Positions 1 to 6,713 of a stretch of 10,612 nt of DNA are shown here, in pieces. Each line of letters begins with the position of its first letter. Position 1 is the first letter of the stretch. A program made the position numbers and the translations under genes. The DNA comes from Promethearchaeota archaeon (GTDB taxonomy: Archaea; Asgardarchaeota; Lokiarchaeia; Sigynarchaeales; SOKP01), in NCBI GenBank assembly GCA_019057775.1, contig JAHLWT010000134.1:1-10612 (forward strand), given 5' to 3'. The notes below the pieces were generated by a model that worked only from the letters and a program-made list of their open reading frames with translations, did not search any database and was not told where the DNA came from.

Positions 1-2
1 AC

Positions 3-236
3 CCATTTACCTCAACTACAAAAATCGGATTTGATTTGCATTTTGATTCCCGGGTAAAAATTGAATTATTCAATATCAACGGACAAAAAGTTATCGAACT
101 GTTAAATTCAAGAAAACCTGCCGGTTATCATATCATAGAATTTAACGCTGACGATTTACCTGCTGGTATATACTTCTACAGATTGAGAACCGGGTATTTT
201 GAGGATATAAAGAAGATGATATTACTGAAATTTTAA
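3..236 (+). CDS. C-terminal end of a T9SS-secreted protein (type A sorting domain), 5' partial
   Basis: The reading frame is open from the left edge (first full codon at position 3) and stops with TAA at 234-236, so only the last 77 residues are visible. Seen: the stretch begins PFTSTTKIGFDL and continues with VKIELFNINGQKV, then LPAGIYFYRL, and ends in a basic KKMILLKF tail. This is the layout of the Por/type IX secretion C-terminal sorting domain (type A, TIGR04183-like): an N-P-F-x-x-x-T-x-I start, a central V-x-L-x-I-x-x-x-x-G-x-x-V strand and a G-x-Y-x-x-x-L strand. Known of the family: the domain directs an already Sec-exported protein through the outer membrane, after which it is removed or used for attachment to the cell surface. 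The functional domain lies outside the window, so the activity is unknown. An internal TTG at position 36 could be taken as a start, but homology clearly continues upstream of it. Confidence 0.9.
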   Translation, partial: PFTSTTKIGFDLHFDSRVKIELFNINGQKVIELLNSRKPAGYHIIEFNADDLPAGIYFYRLRTGYFEDIKKMILLKF

Positions 237-248
237 CTACTCATTTTT

Positions 249-264
249 AAAGAGTCTCTTTTTT
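249..264 (+). terminator. Possible weak rho-independent terminator after the T9SS-protein gene
   Basis: Arms AAAGA (249-253) and TCTTT (257-261) flank a 3-nt loop, and the 3' arm runs into a T tract to position 264. It starts 13 nt after the stop codon. The stem is short and AT-rich, so termination is an inference from position and T tract only. Confidence 0.35.
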
Positions 265-330
265 GTTATGTGTTATAGGTTAAAAGTTATAAGCAGTTTA
301 ACCTATAACAGTTAACATATAACTTATAAC
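265..330. repeat. Three direct plus three inverted GTTATA-type heptamers in a convergent spacer
   Basis: Forward copies start near 265 (GTTATG), 272 (GTTATAG) and 286 (GTTATAA). Inverted copies end near 309 (CTATAAC), 323 (ATATAAC) and 330 (TTATAAC). The longest perfect stem pairs TGTTATAGGTTAAA (271-284) with TTTAACCTATAACA (297-310) around a 12-nt loop. A competing stem pairs GTTATAAG (286-293) with CTTATAAC (323-330). It lies between two genes whose 3' ends face each other, so it could end transcription from both sides, but it has no terminal T tract. It could instead be an AT-rich intergenic repeat of the genome. Confidence 0.7.
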
Positions 331-342
331 GTTCTATCTTTT

Positions 343-1455
343 CTATTTACAGATAGCCTGTATTACATCCTTTTTTTGAGGATATTGCTCCAACATCTCC
401 CATGCCCAGAAGATAACGCCATGGGATGGAGGTTTTAATGCCTCTGTGAGAGATTCTTTAAACTCTTCGATGAATAGTGTGTCCCCCAAATAGGCTTCTT
501 TTACTTGAATACTTGGAATAATCTTACTTTCAGTCTGTTGATAAATGTCTTGTACAACTGAGTTTACCCAGGAAGGTTCTCTTTTCACCATGTGAGCATA
601 GGTCATCGGTGACAAATAATCGACATATTTTGCTATTTCGGAAACGTCCTGGCCGACCACAGACTTAATGGCGCCAGTGAAATCGTATTGACGCCAGGGA
701 ACGATGTGGACATTGATTGCAATTTCGGGTTTGAGTATTCTTGCTTCTTGAGTGATATCACGAATCATACTCGTGATAAGTTCGCATTTCCATTGTGTCC
801 ACTCAGTGAAGTGATTGGATTTTATCCAATCAGCAATTTCATCTGGGGTTGTGGTTGAATCAGGGATAGTCGTCTTGGTTTTCTTCTGGAAACTATTCAG
901 GCAAACTGAATCGAAGCAAGTATTTTGTATGGAATCAAAGTTTGTTTCGGGATAAACTTTTTCCCAAAATACGAAATATCGGATAAAATCAATGCTTAAG
1001 CCATCAGGATCGAGGTCACGGATTAGCTTCTTAACAGATTCAATTTTTTGTTTACGAAATTTCTCACGTGAGGGGCACACAAAAGTGACCCAATCATCCT
1101 TAGCCTTCTTACCTTGATTTGTGATTGAATATAGATTGGGATTTCCCCGGAGCGCTTCAGGATCAAAAAAGATGGGGATGATGATAAAAGTGGTAATATT
1201 GTTCTTTTTTGCCAATGTCCTGAATTCATGATTTGAATACATTGAAATACTTGAAAATATAGTGTTAATTCCCAGCTCCTTCCACTGGCTAAACAATGGT
1301 GAAAGTTCCCCTTGATGGTCATAAATTTTTACACCAATAATCCGATCCTGCAAGTGAGTTTTGTCCTCTTTGGTCTTGCAGCCCAATAATAACACAAAAC
1401 AAAAGCCCAAACTACATATAATATAGATTCCGGTTTTCCAACTACTTTTAAACAT
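343..1455 (-). CDS. Lipoprotein with a TIM-barrel putative glycoside hydrolase domain
   Basis: The 370-residue protein begins with a lipoprotein signal: basic N-terminus, hydrophobic segment about 9-24, then lipobox LLGC with Cys26. Lysine and acidic residues follow (KTKEDK), which is compatible with membrane or surface lipoprotein sorting. Eight barrel-like strands can be picked out: GVKIYD 41-46, INTIFSS 63-69, ITTFIIIPIF 87-96, GLSIDFIRY 152-160, IAINVHIVPW 245-254, VDYLSPMTY 278-286, IIPSIQV 312-318 and GVIFWAW 346-352. The D151-G-L-S-I-D156-F-I-R159-Y strand and the D279-x-x-S-P-M-T-Y strand resemble uncharacterised glycosidase-like families (GHL group, DUF187/DUF4015-like), where strand-4 acidic residues are probably catalytic. 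That assignment is by pattern only. It is the last gene of the minus-strand operon, starting 32 nt after the DUF1593 gene, so a role in the same glycan pathway is inferred. Substrate unknown. Confidence 0.75.
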   Translation of the reverse strand: MFKSSWKTGIYIICSLGFCFVLLLGCKTKEDKTHLQDRIIGVKIYDHQGELSPLFSQWKELGINTIFSSISMYSNHEFRTLAKKNNITTFIIIPIFFDPEALRGNPNLYSITNQGKKAKDDWVTFVCPSREKFRKQKIESVKKLIRDLDPDGLSIDFIRYFVFWEKVYPETNFDSIQNTCFDSVCLNSFQKKTKTTIPDSTTTPDEIADWIKSNHFTEWTQWKCELITSMIRDITQEARILKPEIAINVHIVPWRQYDFTGAIKSVVGQDVSEIAKYVDYLSPMTYAHMVKREPSWVNSVVQDIYQQTESKIIPSIQVKEAYLGDTLFIEEFKESLTEALKPPSHGVIFWAWEMLEQYPQKKDVIQAICK

Positions 1456-1487
1456 TGATTTTTGTTCTTTGTAATAATTTCAAACCA

Positions 1488-2909
1488 TCACTTATTGTGT
1501 TTTGGTAAAATTTCAATTATTAATCTCTCATACCGTGTTAAGGATGGTTCTCCATTATCAGTAACTTTTAAAATTATATGTGCAGTTTGAGGATAAGAAA
1601 CTCCTGGTGCAGTAAAGCTTGCCTTAATATTTTTTGCATTATTAATCTGTAACCACCCCTTATAACTTCCGACTTCACGGTAGTGCATCCATTCAAAAAA
1701 TAATTGATCCTGGTCAGGGTCAGTTGACCCTATGGCACTAATTTCAACTCTGTCTCCTTCATAAACAGTTAAATATTCAGGATGATCCAGTTTAGGGGCA
1801 GGCGGATGATTGGCTTCATCATAATCTTTTACACACCAGTCCATACGGGCAGCAAAGTCGTGCTGATAAGCCTCGCGCCAACGCCAGATTGTTGCGTGAT
1901 TGCTGGTATGATTTTGTTCTGTAACCGGGCTATAAACTTCATCTACTGCATCGGTCCAGATCGGTCGTGTTTCAGGTTCGTAAAACCATTTTTTTGTATC
2001 CGGAATATAAAGTTCATACCTACCTCCCCAGCTTCCGTAATCCGGATGCTCCGGATCGCTCAATCCATTGTTTATCAAAAACAAGAACGAAGGTGTATCT
2101 CCTTCCATAAGGTATTTCGTCCAGGGGTGTTCCGCACCGAGCGGTCCATGGCTTTTCCGGATATTCTCATCTAACCAGGGATTGTCTACCAGGGTAAAAT
2201 CAGCACCCTGAAAACGGCCATGAAATTTGTCTCCTGAAATACCTACCCAGGTAGCATATTGGTAACCACCACCTCCATTCTCTTCATATCCGGGGCTCAC
2301 AATGTAGAACAGTTCAGGAAAGGTTTTTCGCATCCAGGGACCTGTATCATCCTGGTCTGATATAGTGTAAACCCGCAATTTTTGTACAAATTTCTTTACT
2401 TTGGCAGGAGAGCGGGTTTCGTTTACTTTCCACAATGCCTGGGCCAGGCAATTGGCACCTCCCCAAATGGGAATCCAAACTGGTCGTGGATCGTCCTCAT
2501 CAACTACTTTTATGATCCAGTCAGATCCTTCCGAATCTTTTCCTTTACCAACAGCATTCATTCCGAAATCAGTATAACCTTTTTTTATCCTTTCTTTGAG
2601 ATAAACATGGGTTGGATAACCTTGTTCATGCTTCATCAGGTTGTCTTTTACTTTACCATAAGCATCAACAATTTCATGAATACGCCAATCGGCAATTTTA
2701 TCTCTTTGCCAGCATGAAGTAGTTGCAACTATGCCTTCTATGTCCCAGTGGTTAGCATAAGTCAGAAAGCGCACTAAAGATTGTGCATCATCCGGTTCAT
2801 TTTCGATGTCGGTAAGAACCAGTACGCGTAACTTTTCTTCATTCTTTTGTCCCAAGGTAATATTACACGTGAGAAGAAGCGTTAAAAAGGTTATTCCTAA
2901 ACACTTCAT
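1488..2909 (-). CDS. DUF1593 / Sde182-type protein: nucleoside-hydrolase-like domain plus C-terminal Ig-like domain
   Basis: 473 residues with a signal peptide (hydrophobic 4-19, probable cleavage G20|Q21, leaving QKNEEKL). Residues about 27-325 look like the DUF1593 nucleoside-hydrolase-like domain: TDIENEPDD (33-41, acidic D34, D40, D41) sits where inosine-uridine hydrolases carry their DTDxGxDD calcium loop. It is followed by [11 protein letters not shown] (149-159), SDQDDTG (184-190) and WGGRYEL (294-300). The C-terminal part about 375-468 is a beta-sandwich with [13 protein letters not shown] (395-407), typical of Ig/cadherin-like domains, matching the Sde182 C-terminal domain. Known of the family: the namesake was described as cellulose-binding, and true nucleoside hydrolysis is not established. 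The start ATG lies 4 nt after the GH3 stop, so the two are translationally close and co-transcribed. No strong Shine-Dalgarno is seen. Catalytic or merely glycan-binding: undecided. Confidence 0.87.
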   Translation of the reverse strand: MKCLGITFLTLLLTCNITLGQKNEEKLRVLVLTDIENEPDDAQSLVRFLTYANHWDIEGIVATTSCWQRDKIADWRIHEIVDAYGKVKDNLMKHEQGYPTHVYLKERIKKGYTDFGMNAVGKGKDSEGSDWIIKVVDEDDPRPVWIPIWGGANCLAQALWKVNETRSPAKVKKFVQKLRVYTISDQDDTGPWMRKTFPELFYIVSPGYEENGGGGYQYATWVGISGDKFHGRFQGADFTLVDNPWLDENIRKSHGPLGAEHPWTKYLMEGDTPSFLFLINNGLSDPEHPDYGSWGGRYELYIPDTKKWFYEPETRPIWTDAVDEVYSPVTEQNHTSNHATIWRWREAYQHDFAARMDWCVKDYDEANHPPAPKLDHPEYLTVYEGDRVEISAIGSTDPDQDQLFFEWMHYREVGSYKGWLQINNAKNIKASFTAPGVSYPQTAHIILKVTDNGEPSLTRYERLIIEILPKHNK

Positions 2910-2913
2910 AATT

Positions 2914-4884
2914 TTATTTTATCACTTCATAACGTAAACCATGCCCAAAGGGGAAAAGCGGATTTTTCGAATCGTAAGACACATCTTCATACTGTGCTTT
3001 GACAGCTTCCATAGAAGAGGGCAGCTCGAAAGGCAATTTGGCACCGGGATTGAAATTCCCAAAGATAATATCCAGTACTGCATCGTCGTAAGCACCGAAT
3101 TCGGCCAGCAAGCCTACAGAAGCATCCGCAATTTCAGGAATTACTGCCGGCCGGTCCATGTACATGCATACAACGGTTGGTTTTTCCTGCAAAATCGCCT
3201 GGATCCGGCTACGTTCAGGTTCCTTGAAATCGAGATCACCCTGATGGAAGAATCTTTCAACGAAATCGCCATGCCTGGGTTCCCATGGGGTCTGCAGGCG
3301 GAGAATAGCAAAGTCAGCATCATCCAGACTGTCGACAACTGTTGCATAATTTTCAGCTACCGATTTGTTGATATTTTCCACGTAAATCTTCACACTATGA
3401 TCGAGCGGTAATACCATCGAACTGTCAGGATTTATCTTGTTTTTAAGCAGAACGATCGATCGGCGCTGGGCCAGTTTGCCCTGTTCCATAAATTCTTTTT
3501 TTCCAACGGTTTTCTCCGCCATGTCCGGGTCAACATAAGGATTATCGAATAATCCCATTACAAATTTTGCCTTTAATAGTCGGCGAATTGATTCGTCTAT
3601 CCGGGATTCGCTTATCTGTCCTTCCTTAATCAGCTCAATAAGTTCTTTAATATTGACATTGCCACCGAACTGGTCTATACCTGCATCGATCACTTTTTTG
3701 ATTCTTTCCTTCACGGTCAGGTCTTGTACGCCCCAGTTTTTCGCTTCCACGATTTCAAAACCAAGAAAGGAGAATCCTTCAACGATCCCCCAGTCGGTAC
3801 AAACAACCCCATTATACTTATATTGCTTTCTCAGCAGGCCGGTGATGATCTCTTTATTGAAGCTCATTCCCACATCTTCGTTGGTTTGTCCTACGGCCAC
3901 ACCGTAATAAGGCATGATCATAGCTGTGCCGGCCTGGAAAGCTGCCTCAAATGGTATCAAATGGTATTTGAAATTATTACCAGGGTAGGCCTGGTTGCTG
4001 CCATAGTGAAAGTGGGCATCTTCACCGTCAGCTTGCGGTCCGCCGCCCGGCCAGTGCTTGGTCATACAGGCCACACTCGAAGGTCCGAGGGTGTCACCCT
4101 GGAACCCGTAGATATAGGCGGCAGTTATTTTTGCGGATAAATTGGCATTTTCCCCAAAAGTACCGTTGATTCTGGCCCAGCGGGGTTCGGTAGCAAGGTC
4201 GGCCATCGGGTGTAGGGCTGTCCGGATACCTACAGAACGATATTCTTCGTTGGCGATCCGTCCGAAAGTAACGGTAAGCATCGAATCCCCGATGGCTGCT
4301 AATCCAATCGGTTCCGGCCATTTTGAAAAGTCACTATCCAGGAAATCAGAGCCCATAAAATTAATGATACCATGCCGCGGATCGGAACTAATGGTAACCG
4401 GTATGCCTAACTGGTCTTGTTCGGCAATTTTTTGTATTTCGTTATACCATTCAGCCAGTTGACGGGATTTTGGAACTACAAACAGATTAAAATGACGAAT
4501 CTTTTTTTTGATCAATACATCATATGTTGAACTGGGATTCATCGATTTGAATCCTGGTTTTTTGAGCACTTCCCCGTTCTGCCCGACACCGATTGGCGGG
4601 TGCCACATTTGGCCTGCCTTTTGTTCAAGGGTCATTTGTGCCAACAGATCTTCTACCCTGACATCCACCGGCTGCCGGGAGTCTTCGTATACATCCAGCT
4701 TGCCGTTGTTATTCAGGTCCCGGAAACTTAATCCGTCCACCTCTAATTTCGATTTTTCGGCTAATTTGGATTTCGCACTGGAATTTAAGATGCCAAAATA
4801 GAGATTGTAAACAAGAACGAGAACCACTATCAGGCTAAGTAATCCAAGGAACAGGTAAAACAGAATTTTCAGGAATTTTTTCAT
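2914..4884 (-). CDS. Membrane-anchored glycoside hydrolase family 3 enzyme (beta-glucosidase-like)
   Basis: 656 residues. The N-terminus MKKFLK followed by a hydrophobic helix about 7-27 without a lipobox or good cleavage site suggests a signal anchor with the enzyme facing the periplasm. Residues 56-67 ([12 protein letters not shown]) have the 1-3-5-9-12 ligand spacing of an EF-hand calcium loop. [19 protein letters not shown] (76-94) opens the GH3 TIM barrel, with [13 protein letters not shown] (233-245) and substrate-binding KHWPGGG (276-282). The predicted nucleophile is Asp364 in VVCTDWG. The alpha/beta sandwich domain follows, with RRSIVLLKN (474-482), [15 protein letters not shown] (608-622) and the end motif [11 protein letters not shown] (642-652). 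No fibronectin-III tail is present, so it is a two-domain GH3. Family members release terminal beta-linked glucose or xylose; the exact substrate cannot be read from sequence. First gene of the tight three-gene operon. Its codons look richer in G+C than those of neighbours. Confidence 0.92.
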   Translation of the reverse strand: MKKFLKILFYLFLGLLSLIVVLVLVYNLYFGILNSSAKSKLAEKSKLEVDGLSFRDLNNNGKLDVYEDSRQPVDVRVEDLLAQMTLEQKAGQMWHPPIGVGQNGEVLKKPGFKSMNPSSTYDVLIKKKIRHFNLFVVPKSRQLAEWYNEIQKIAEQDQLGIPVTISSDPRHGIINFMGSDFLDSDFSKWPEPIGLAAIGDSMLTVTFGRIANEEYRSVGIRTALHPMADLATEPRWARINGTFGENANLSAKITAAYIYGFQGDTLGPSSVACMTKHWPGGGPQADGEDAHFHYGSNQAYPGNNFKYHLIPFEAAFQAGTAMIMPYYGVAVGQTNEDVGMSFNKEIITGLLRKQYKYNGVVCTDWGIVEGFSFLGFEIVEAKNWGVQDLTVKERIKKVIDAGIDQFGGNVNIKELIELIKEGQISESRIDESIRRLLKAKFVMGLFDNPYVDPDMAEKTVGKKEFMEQGKLAQRRSIVLLKNKINPDSSMVLPLDHSVKIYVENINKSVAENYATVVDSLDDADFAILRLQTPWEPRHGDFVERFFHQGDLDFKEPERSRIQAILQEKPTVVCMYMDRPAVIPEIADASVGLLAEFGAYDDAVLDIIFGNFNPGAKLPFELPSSMEAVKAQYEDVSYDSKNPLFPFGHGLRYEVIK

Positions 4885-5108
4885 TTTATATACATTTTAG
4901 TAAAACAATTAATTCAAAAACAGCGTTGCTGTAGCTGCAATAACTTTTTCCTTTAGCCGGTTTAGTCCTTGAGCGAACGAACCTTTTTTTAAAATTGAAA
5001 TTTTGTTATCAATTAAGTAGAAAGAAGAAGCTTTTTGATTTCCCTTCAGGTTACATGATAAACATTAATCTTTTCAACAAGCAAGGGTTTAAATTTTCGA
5101 TAATAATT

Positions 5109-6026
5109 TTACAACAGTTTAAAACTCACAAATGCAAGCTCCTGACTATCAGGAGACCATGAGGGAACATTAATCGTGCCTTGTCCTCCAAAAAAAATAT
5201 TTGTCAGATCTCTTATTTCCCGGGTATTTAAATCCATAAGTCTCAATTTTACATCTTTCCCGAAAGGATGGCTTTGTTTTTGATCGTTTATATAACTCAG
5301 GAATACGATATATTTCCCATCAGGCGATGGATGAGGAAACCAATTAGCGTATCCGTCGTCAGTGAGTTGAAAAGGATCACTACCATCTTCATTCATTCGC
5401 CAAATTTGCATACGGCCTGAGCGATATGAGTTATAATAAATATATTTCCCATCAGGCGAGTATTCAGGACCATCATCTAATCCATCCGTATAAGTTAAAC
5501 GGGTTTCCTTTCCCCCATTTACCGATATAGAATAGATATCAAATTCTCTTTCCCGCTCTCCGACATAAACCAGTGTCTTTCCATCTGGCGACCACCCATG
5601 CCAATAAGATGGTGTTTTATCAGTGATTTTCCTGGGTGTTCCCCCTGTGATTGGTAAAATGTAGATGGTTGAGGTACTTGATCCGCGATTAGCATTAGGT
5701 TCTTGATGGTGATGACTGATCACTAACTGCTTTCCGTCGGGAGAGATCCCATGATCATTATTACATTGTTGAGCAAAATCAGTAAAAATTTCTTCCATTA
5801 CTCCTTTTCCTCTATATATCTTATATAACCTCCCATTGCTATTTACAAGGAAAAATTTTCCGTTCCCGGACCAATTAGGAGCTTCGAAGTGGCGTTTCTC
5901 TCTATAAATAATTTCTCTGTTACCTGTATGTATATTAAGCACCTCAAGTGTGCTTTCAATATTTTCCCTTTCTTGTCCAAACATTGAAATGGAGAATAAA
6001 CATAGCAATATGATCAGTGTTCTCAT
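5109..6026 (-). CDS. Secreted TolB-like PD40 six-bladed beta-propeller protein
   Basis: 305 residues with a type I signal peptide (hydrophobic 3-16, probable cleavage G17|Q18). Six PD40/WD40-like repeats are visible by their blade signature: [11 protein letters not shown] (50-60), [13 protein letters not shown] (92-104), [13 protein letters not shown] (143-155), [13 protein letters not shown] (187-199), [13 protein letters not shown] (231-243) and [13 protein letters not shown] (288-300). Together they fill the whole mature chain, giving a complete six-bladed propeller with no extra catalytic domain. It resembles the propeller of TolB but lacks TolB's N-terminal domain, so it is not the Tol-Pal protein. 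Such proteins are common beside Bacteroidota glycan hydrolases and may bind ligands or partner proteins; no enzymatic residues can be named. It is transcribed in the same direction as the GH3 operon with a 224-nt gap, so it may be co-transcribed or have its own unit. Confidence 0.85.
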   Translation of the reverse strand: MRTLIILLCLFSISMFGQERENIESTLEVLNIHTGNREIIYREKRHFEAPNWSGNGKFFLVNSNGRLYKIYRGKGVMEEIFTDFAQQCNNDHGISPDGKQLVISHHHQEPNANRGSSTSTIYILPITGGTPRKITDKTPSYWHGWSPDGKTLVYVGEREREFDIYSISVNGGKETRLTYTDGLDDGPEYSPDGKYIYYNSYRSGRMQIWRMNEDGSDPFQLTDDGYANWFPHPSPDGKYIVFLSYINDQKQSHPFGKDVKLRLMDLNTREIRDLTNIFFGGQGTINVPSWSPDSQELAFVSFKLL

Positions 6027-6149
6027 TGATTATCAAATTAAAAAATGACTAAAATTGAAATTGTTTTTGATTTACAGTAAGTAAGATTATTATCCTTTCT
6101 TTACAAAATGAATTTTCTTAGCTGGCATTGGGTATTATTTGTCTTGATG

Positions 6150-6182
6150 CCCGCCCGTACCGAACGGTACGTTCGGGCTGGG
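6150..6182. repeat. GC-rich compound hairpin (REP-like)
   Basis: Two mutually exclusive perfect stems exist: CGTACCG (6156-6162) with CGGTACG (6165-6171), loop 2; and CCGAACG (6160-6166) with CGTTCGG (6170-6176), loop GTA. Outer arms GCCCG (6153-6157) and CGGGC (6174-6178), then CCC and GGG, extend the structure. On the minus strand it contains AGCCCGAAC, also present at 9419-9427 near the other hairpin cluster. It is much richer in G+C than the surrounding DNA and has no T tract. Confidence 0.75.
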
Positions 6183-6249
6183 AATAATTTCGTTTACTTC
6201 CACTCCAAATCTTTAATTACCAATAACCCAATTTCGATGCTCCGGATCG

Positions 6250-6326
6250 ATTGCAGCTTGAAAAGCTGTTTTAATGTAGTGCGACTCTCCGAGTCGCTTA
6301 CGGCTTGTAAAGCCGTTCTACACTAC
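6250..6326. repeat. Cluster of three tandem 3-nt-loop hairpins, two inside an outer stem
   Basis: Hairpin A: CAGCTT (6254-6259), loop GAA, AAGCTG (6263-6268). Hairpin B: GCGACTC (6281-6287), loop TCC, GAGTCGC (6291-6297). Hairpin C: ACGGCTT (6300-6306), loop GTA, AAGCCGT (6310-6316). Arms GTAGT (6276-6280) and ACTAC (6322-6326) can close B and C into a three-way junction. All stems are perfect. The arrangement resembles REP-type extragenic elements more than a terminator. Confidence 0.8.
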
Positions 6327-6532
6327 TAATCCATTCACAAATTACGTTGAGCCATCCTGACTACCGCCCGCCTGCAGTGTATTTCTTCACAATAAAGATA
6401 ATAGTTTTTTTATTTTTTTTGTTACAACCTTTTTTATGAAGAAAACACTGCCATATGCATTTCTATGGAACACCGGTGGTTTTTCAAAGTTCTACTCCTC
6501 CAGGGTAAGTTGTAATAATTCAATTTAGTTAG

Positions 6533-6553
6533 GTTTTGAAATCATTTCAAAAC
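6533..6553. repeat. Perfect 9-bp hairpin with a 3-nt loop
   Basis: GTTTTGAAA (6533-6541) and TTTCAAAAC (6545-6553) are perfect inverse complements around loop TCA. It lies about 160 nt upstream of the GH2 start. It could be an operator half-site pair or another member of the hairpin group. It has no adjacent T tract. Confidence 0.6.
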
Positions 6554-6569
6554 TCAAAAACGAACCGCT

Positions 6570-6583
6570 TGGAATATATTCCA
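6570..6583. promoter_or_regulatory. 14-bp perfect palindrome, candidate operator upstream of the GH2 gene
   Basis: TGGAATATATTCCA is exactly self-complementary and lies 130 nt upstream of the GH2 start and about 93 nt upstream of the putative -7 box. Symmetry and position suit binding by a dimeric regulator. No regulator gene is in the window, so this rests on symmetry alone. Confidence 0.35.
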
Positions 6584-6648
6584 GTAGTTTGTAGAAAGGG
6601 TACTGAAATTGTGAAGTACTACACTGCCGGACGTAAATTTCTACTTCC

Positions 6649-6683
6649 ATTGAACCTGTAATCTAATATTTTTTTTATCTTTA
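6649..6683 (+). promoter_or_regulatory. Candidate Bacteroidota promoter for the GH2 gene
   Basis: TATCTTTA (6676-6683) matches the Bacteroidota -7 consensus TAnnTTTG except at the last base and lies about 30 nt before the GH2 start. The nearest -33-like box is ATTG (6649-6652), spaced 23 nt instead of the usual 19-21, so the upstream half is weak. Confidence 0.3.
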
Positions 6684-6713
6684 TAGAGGCGCTCTTTTAG
6701 TGATTTCTAAAAA

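Larger units (their letters stand above)
6027..6713. other. 687-nt divergent intergenic region without a convincing gene
   Basis: This spacer separates the divergent PD40-propeller and GH2 genes, so promoters for both should lie here. Its left half carries strong hairpins at 6150-6182 and 6250-6326. Its right half carries a hairpin at 6533-6553, a 14-bp palindrome at 6570-6583 and the probable GH2 promoter near 6676. A frame open from 6108 to 6329 runs straight through the hairpin repeats and has no family resemblance, so it is not called. A 30-codon frame from 6436 (begins MKKTLPYAFLW) is also not supported. No tRNA, riboswitch or recognisable transposase remnant was seen; 6436-6530 remains unexplained. 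Confidence 0.6.

Noticed and set aside
1782..2174. 130-codon plus-strand frame
   Set aside because: Antisense shadow of the DUF1593 gene, with no independent motifs.
2941..3411. 156-codon plus-strand frame
   Set aside because: Lies entirely antisense within the GH3 gene, whose own frame has clear family motifs.
3724..4140. 138-codon plus-strand frame
   Set aside because: Antisense shadow of the GH3 gene.
4920..4932. ACAGC/GCTGT hairpin upstream of GH3
   Set aside because: Only 5 bp; easily a chance pairing, and no riboswitch or attenuator structure could be built around it.
5109..6026. Possibility that the propeller is Tol-Pal TolB or an oligogalacturonate lyase (PL22)
   Set aside because: It lacks TolB's N-terminal domain and Tol-Pal neighbours, has six blades, not the seven of PL22, and shows no metal-binding histidine set matching PL22.
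6034..6041. Possible -7 box (minus-strand TTAATTTG) for the PD40 gene
   Set aside because: One mismatch to TAnnTTTG and only 8 nt from the start codon, too close for a promoter.
6108..6329. 73-codon plus-strand open frame in the divergent spacer
   Set aside because: It passes through four hairpin repeats, has no signal, motif or family resemblance, and its composition follows the repeats.
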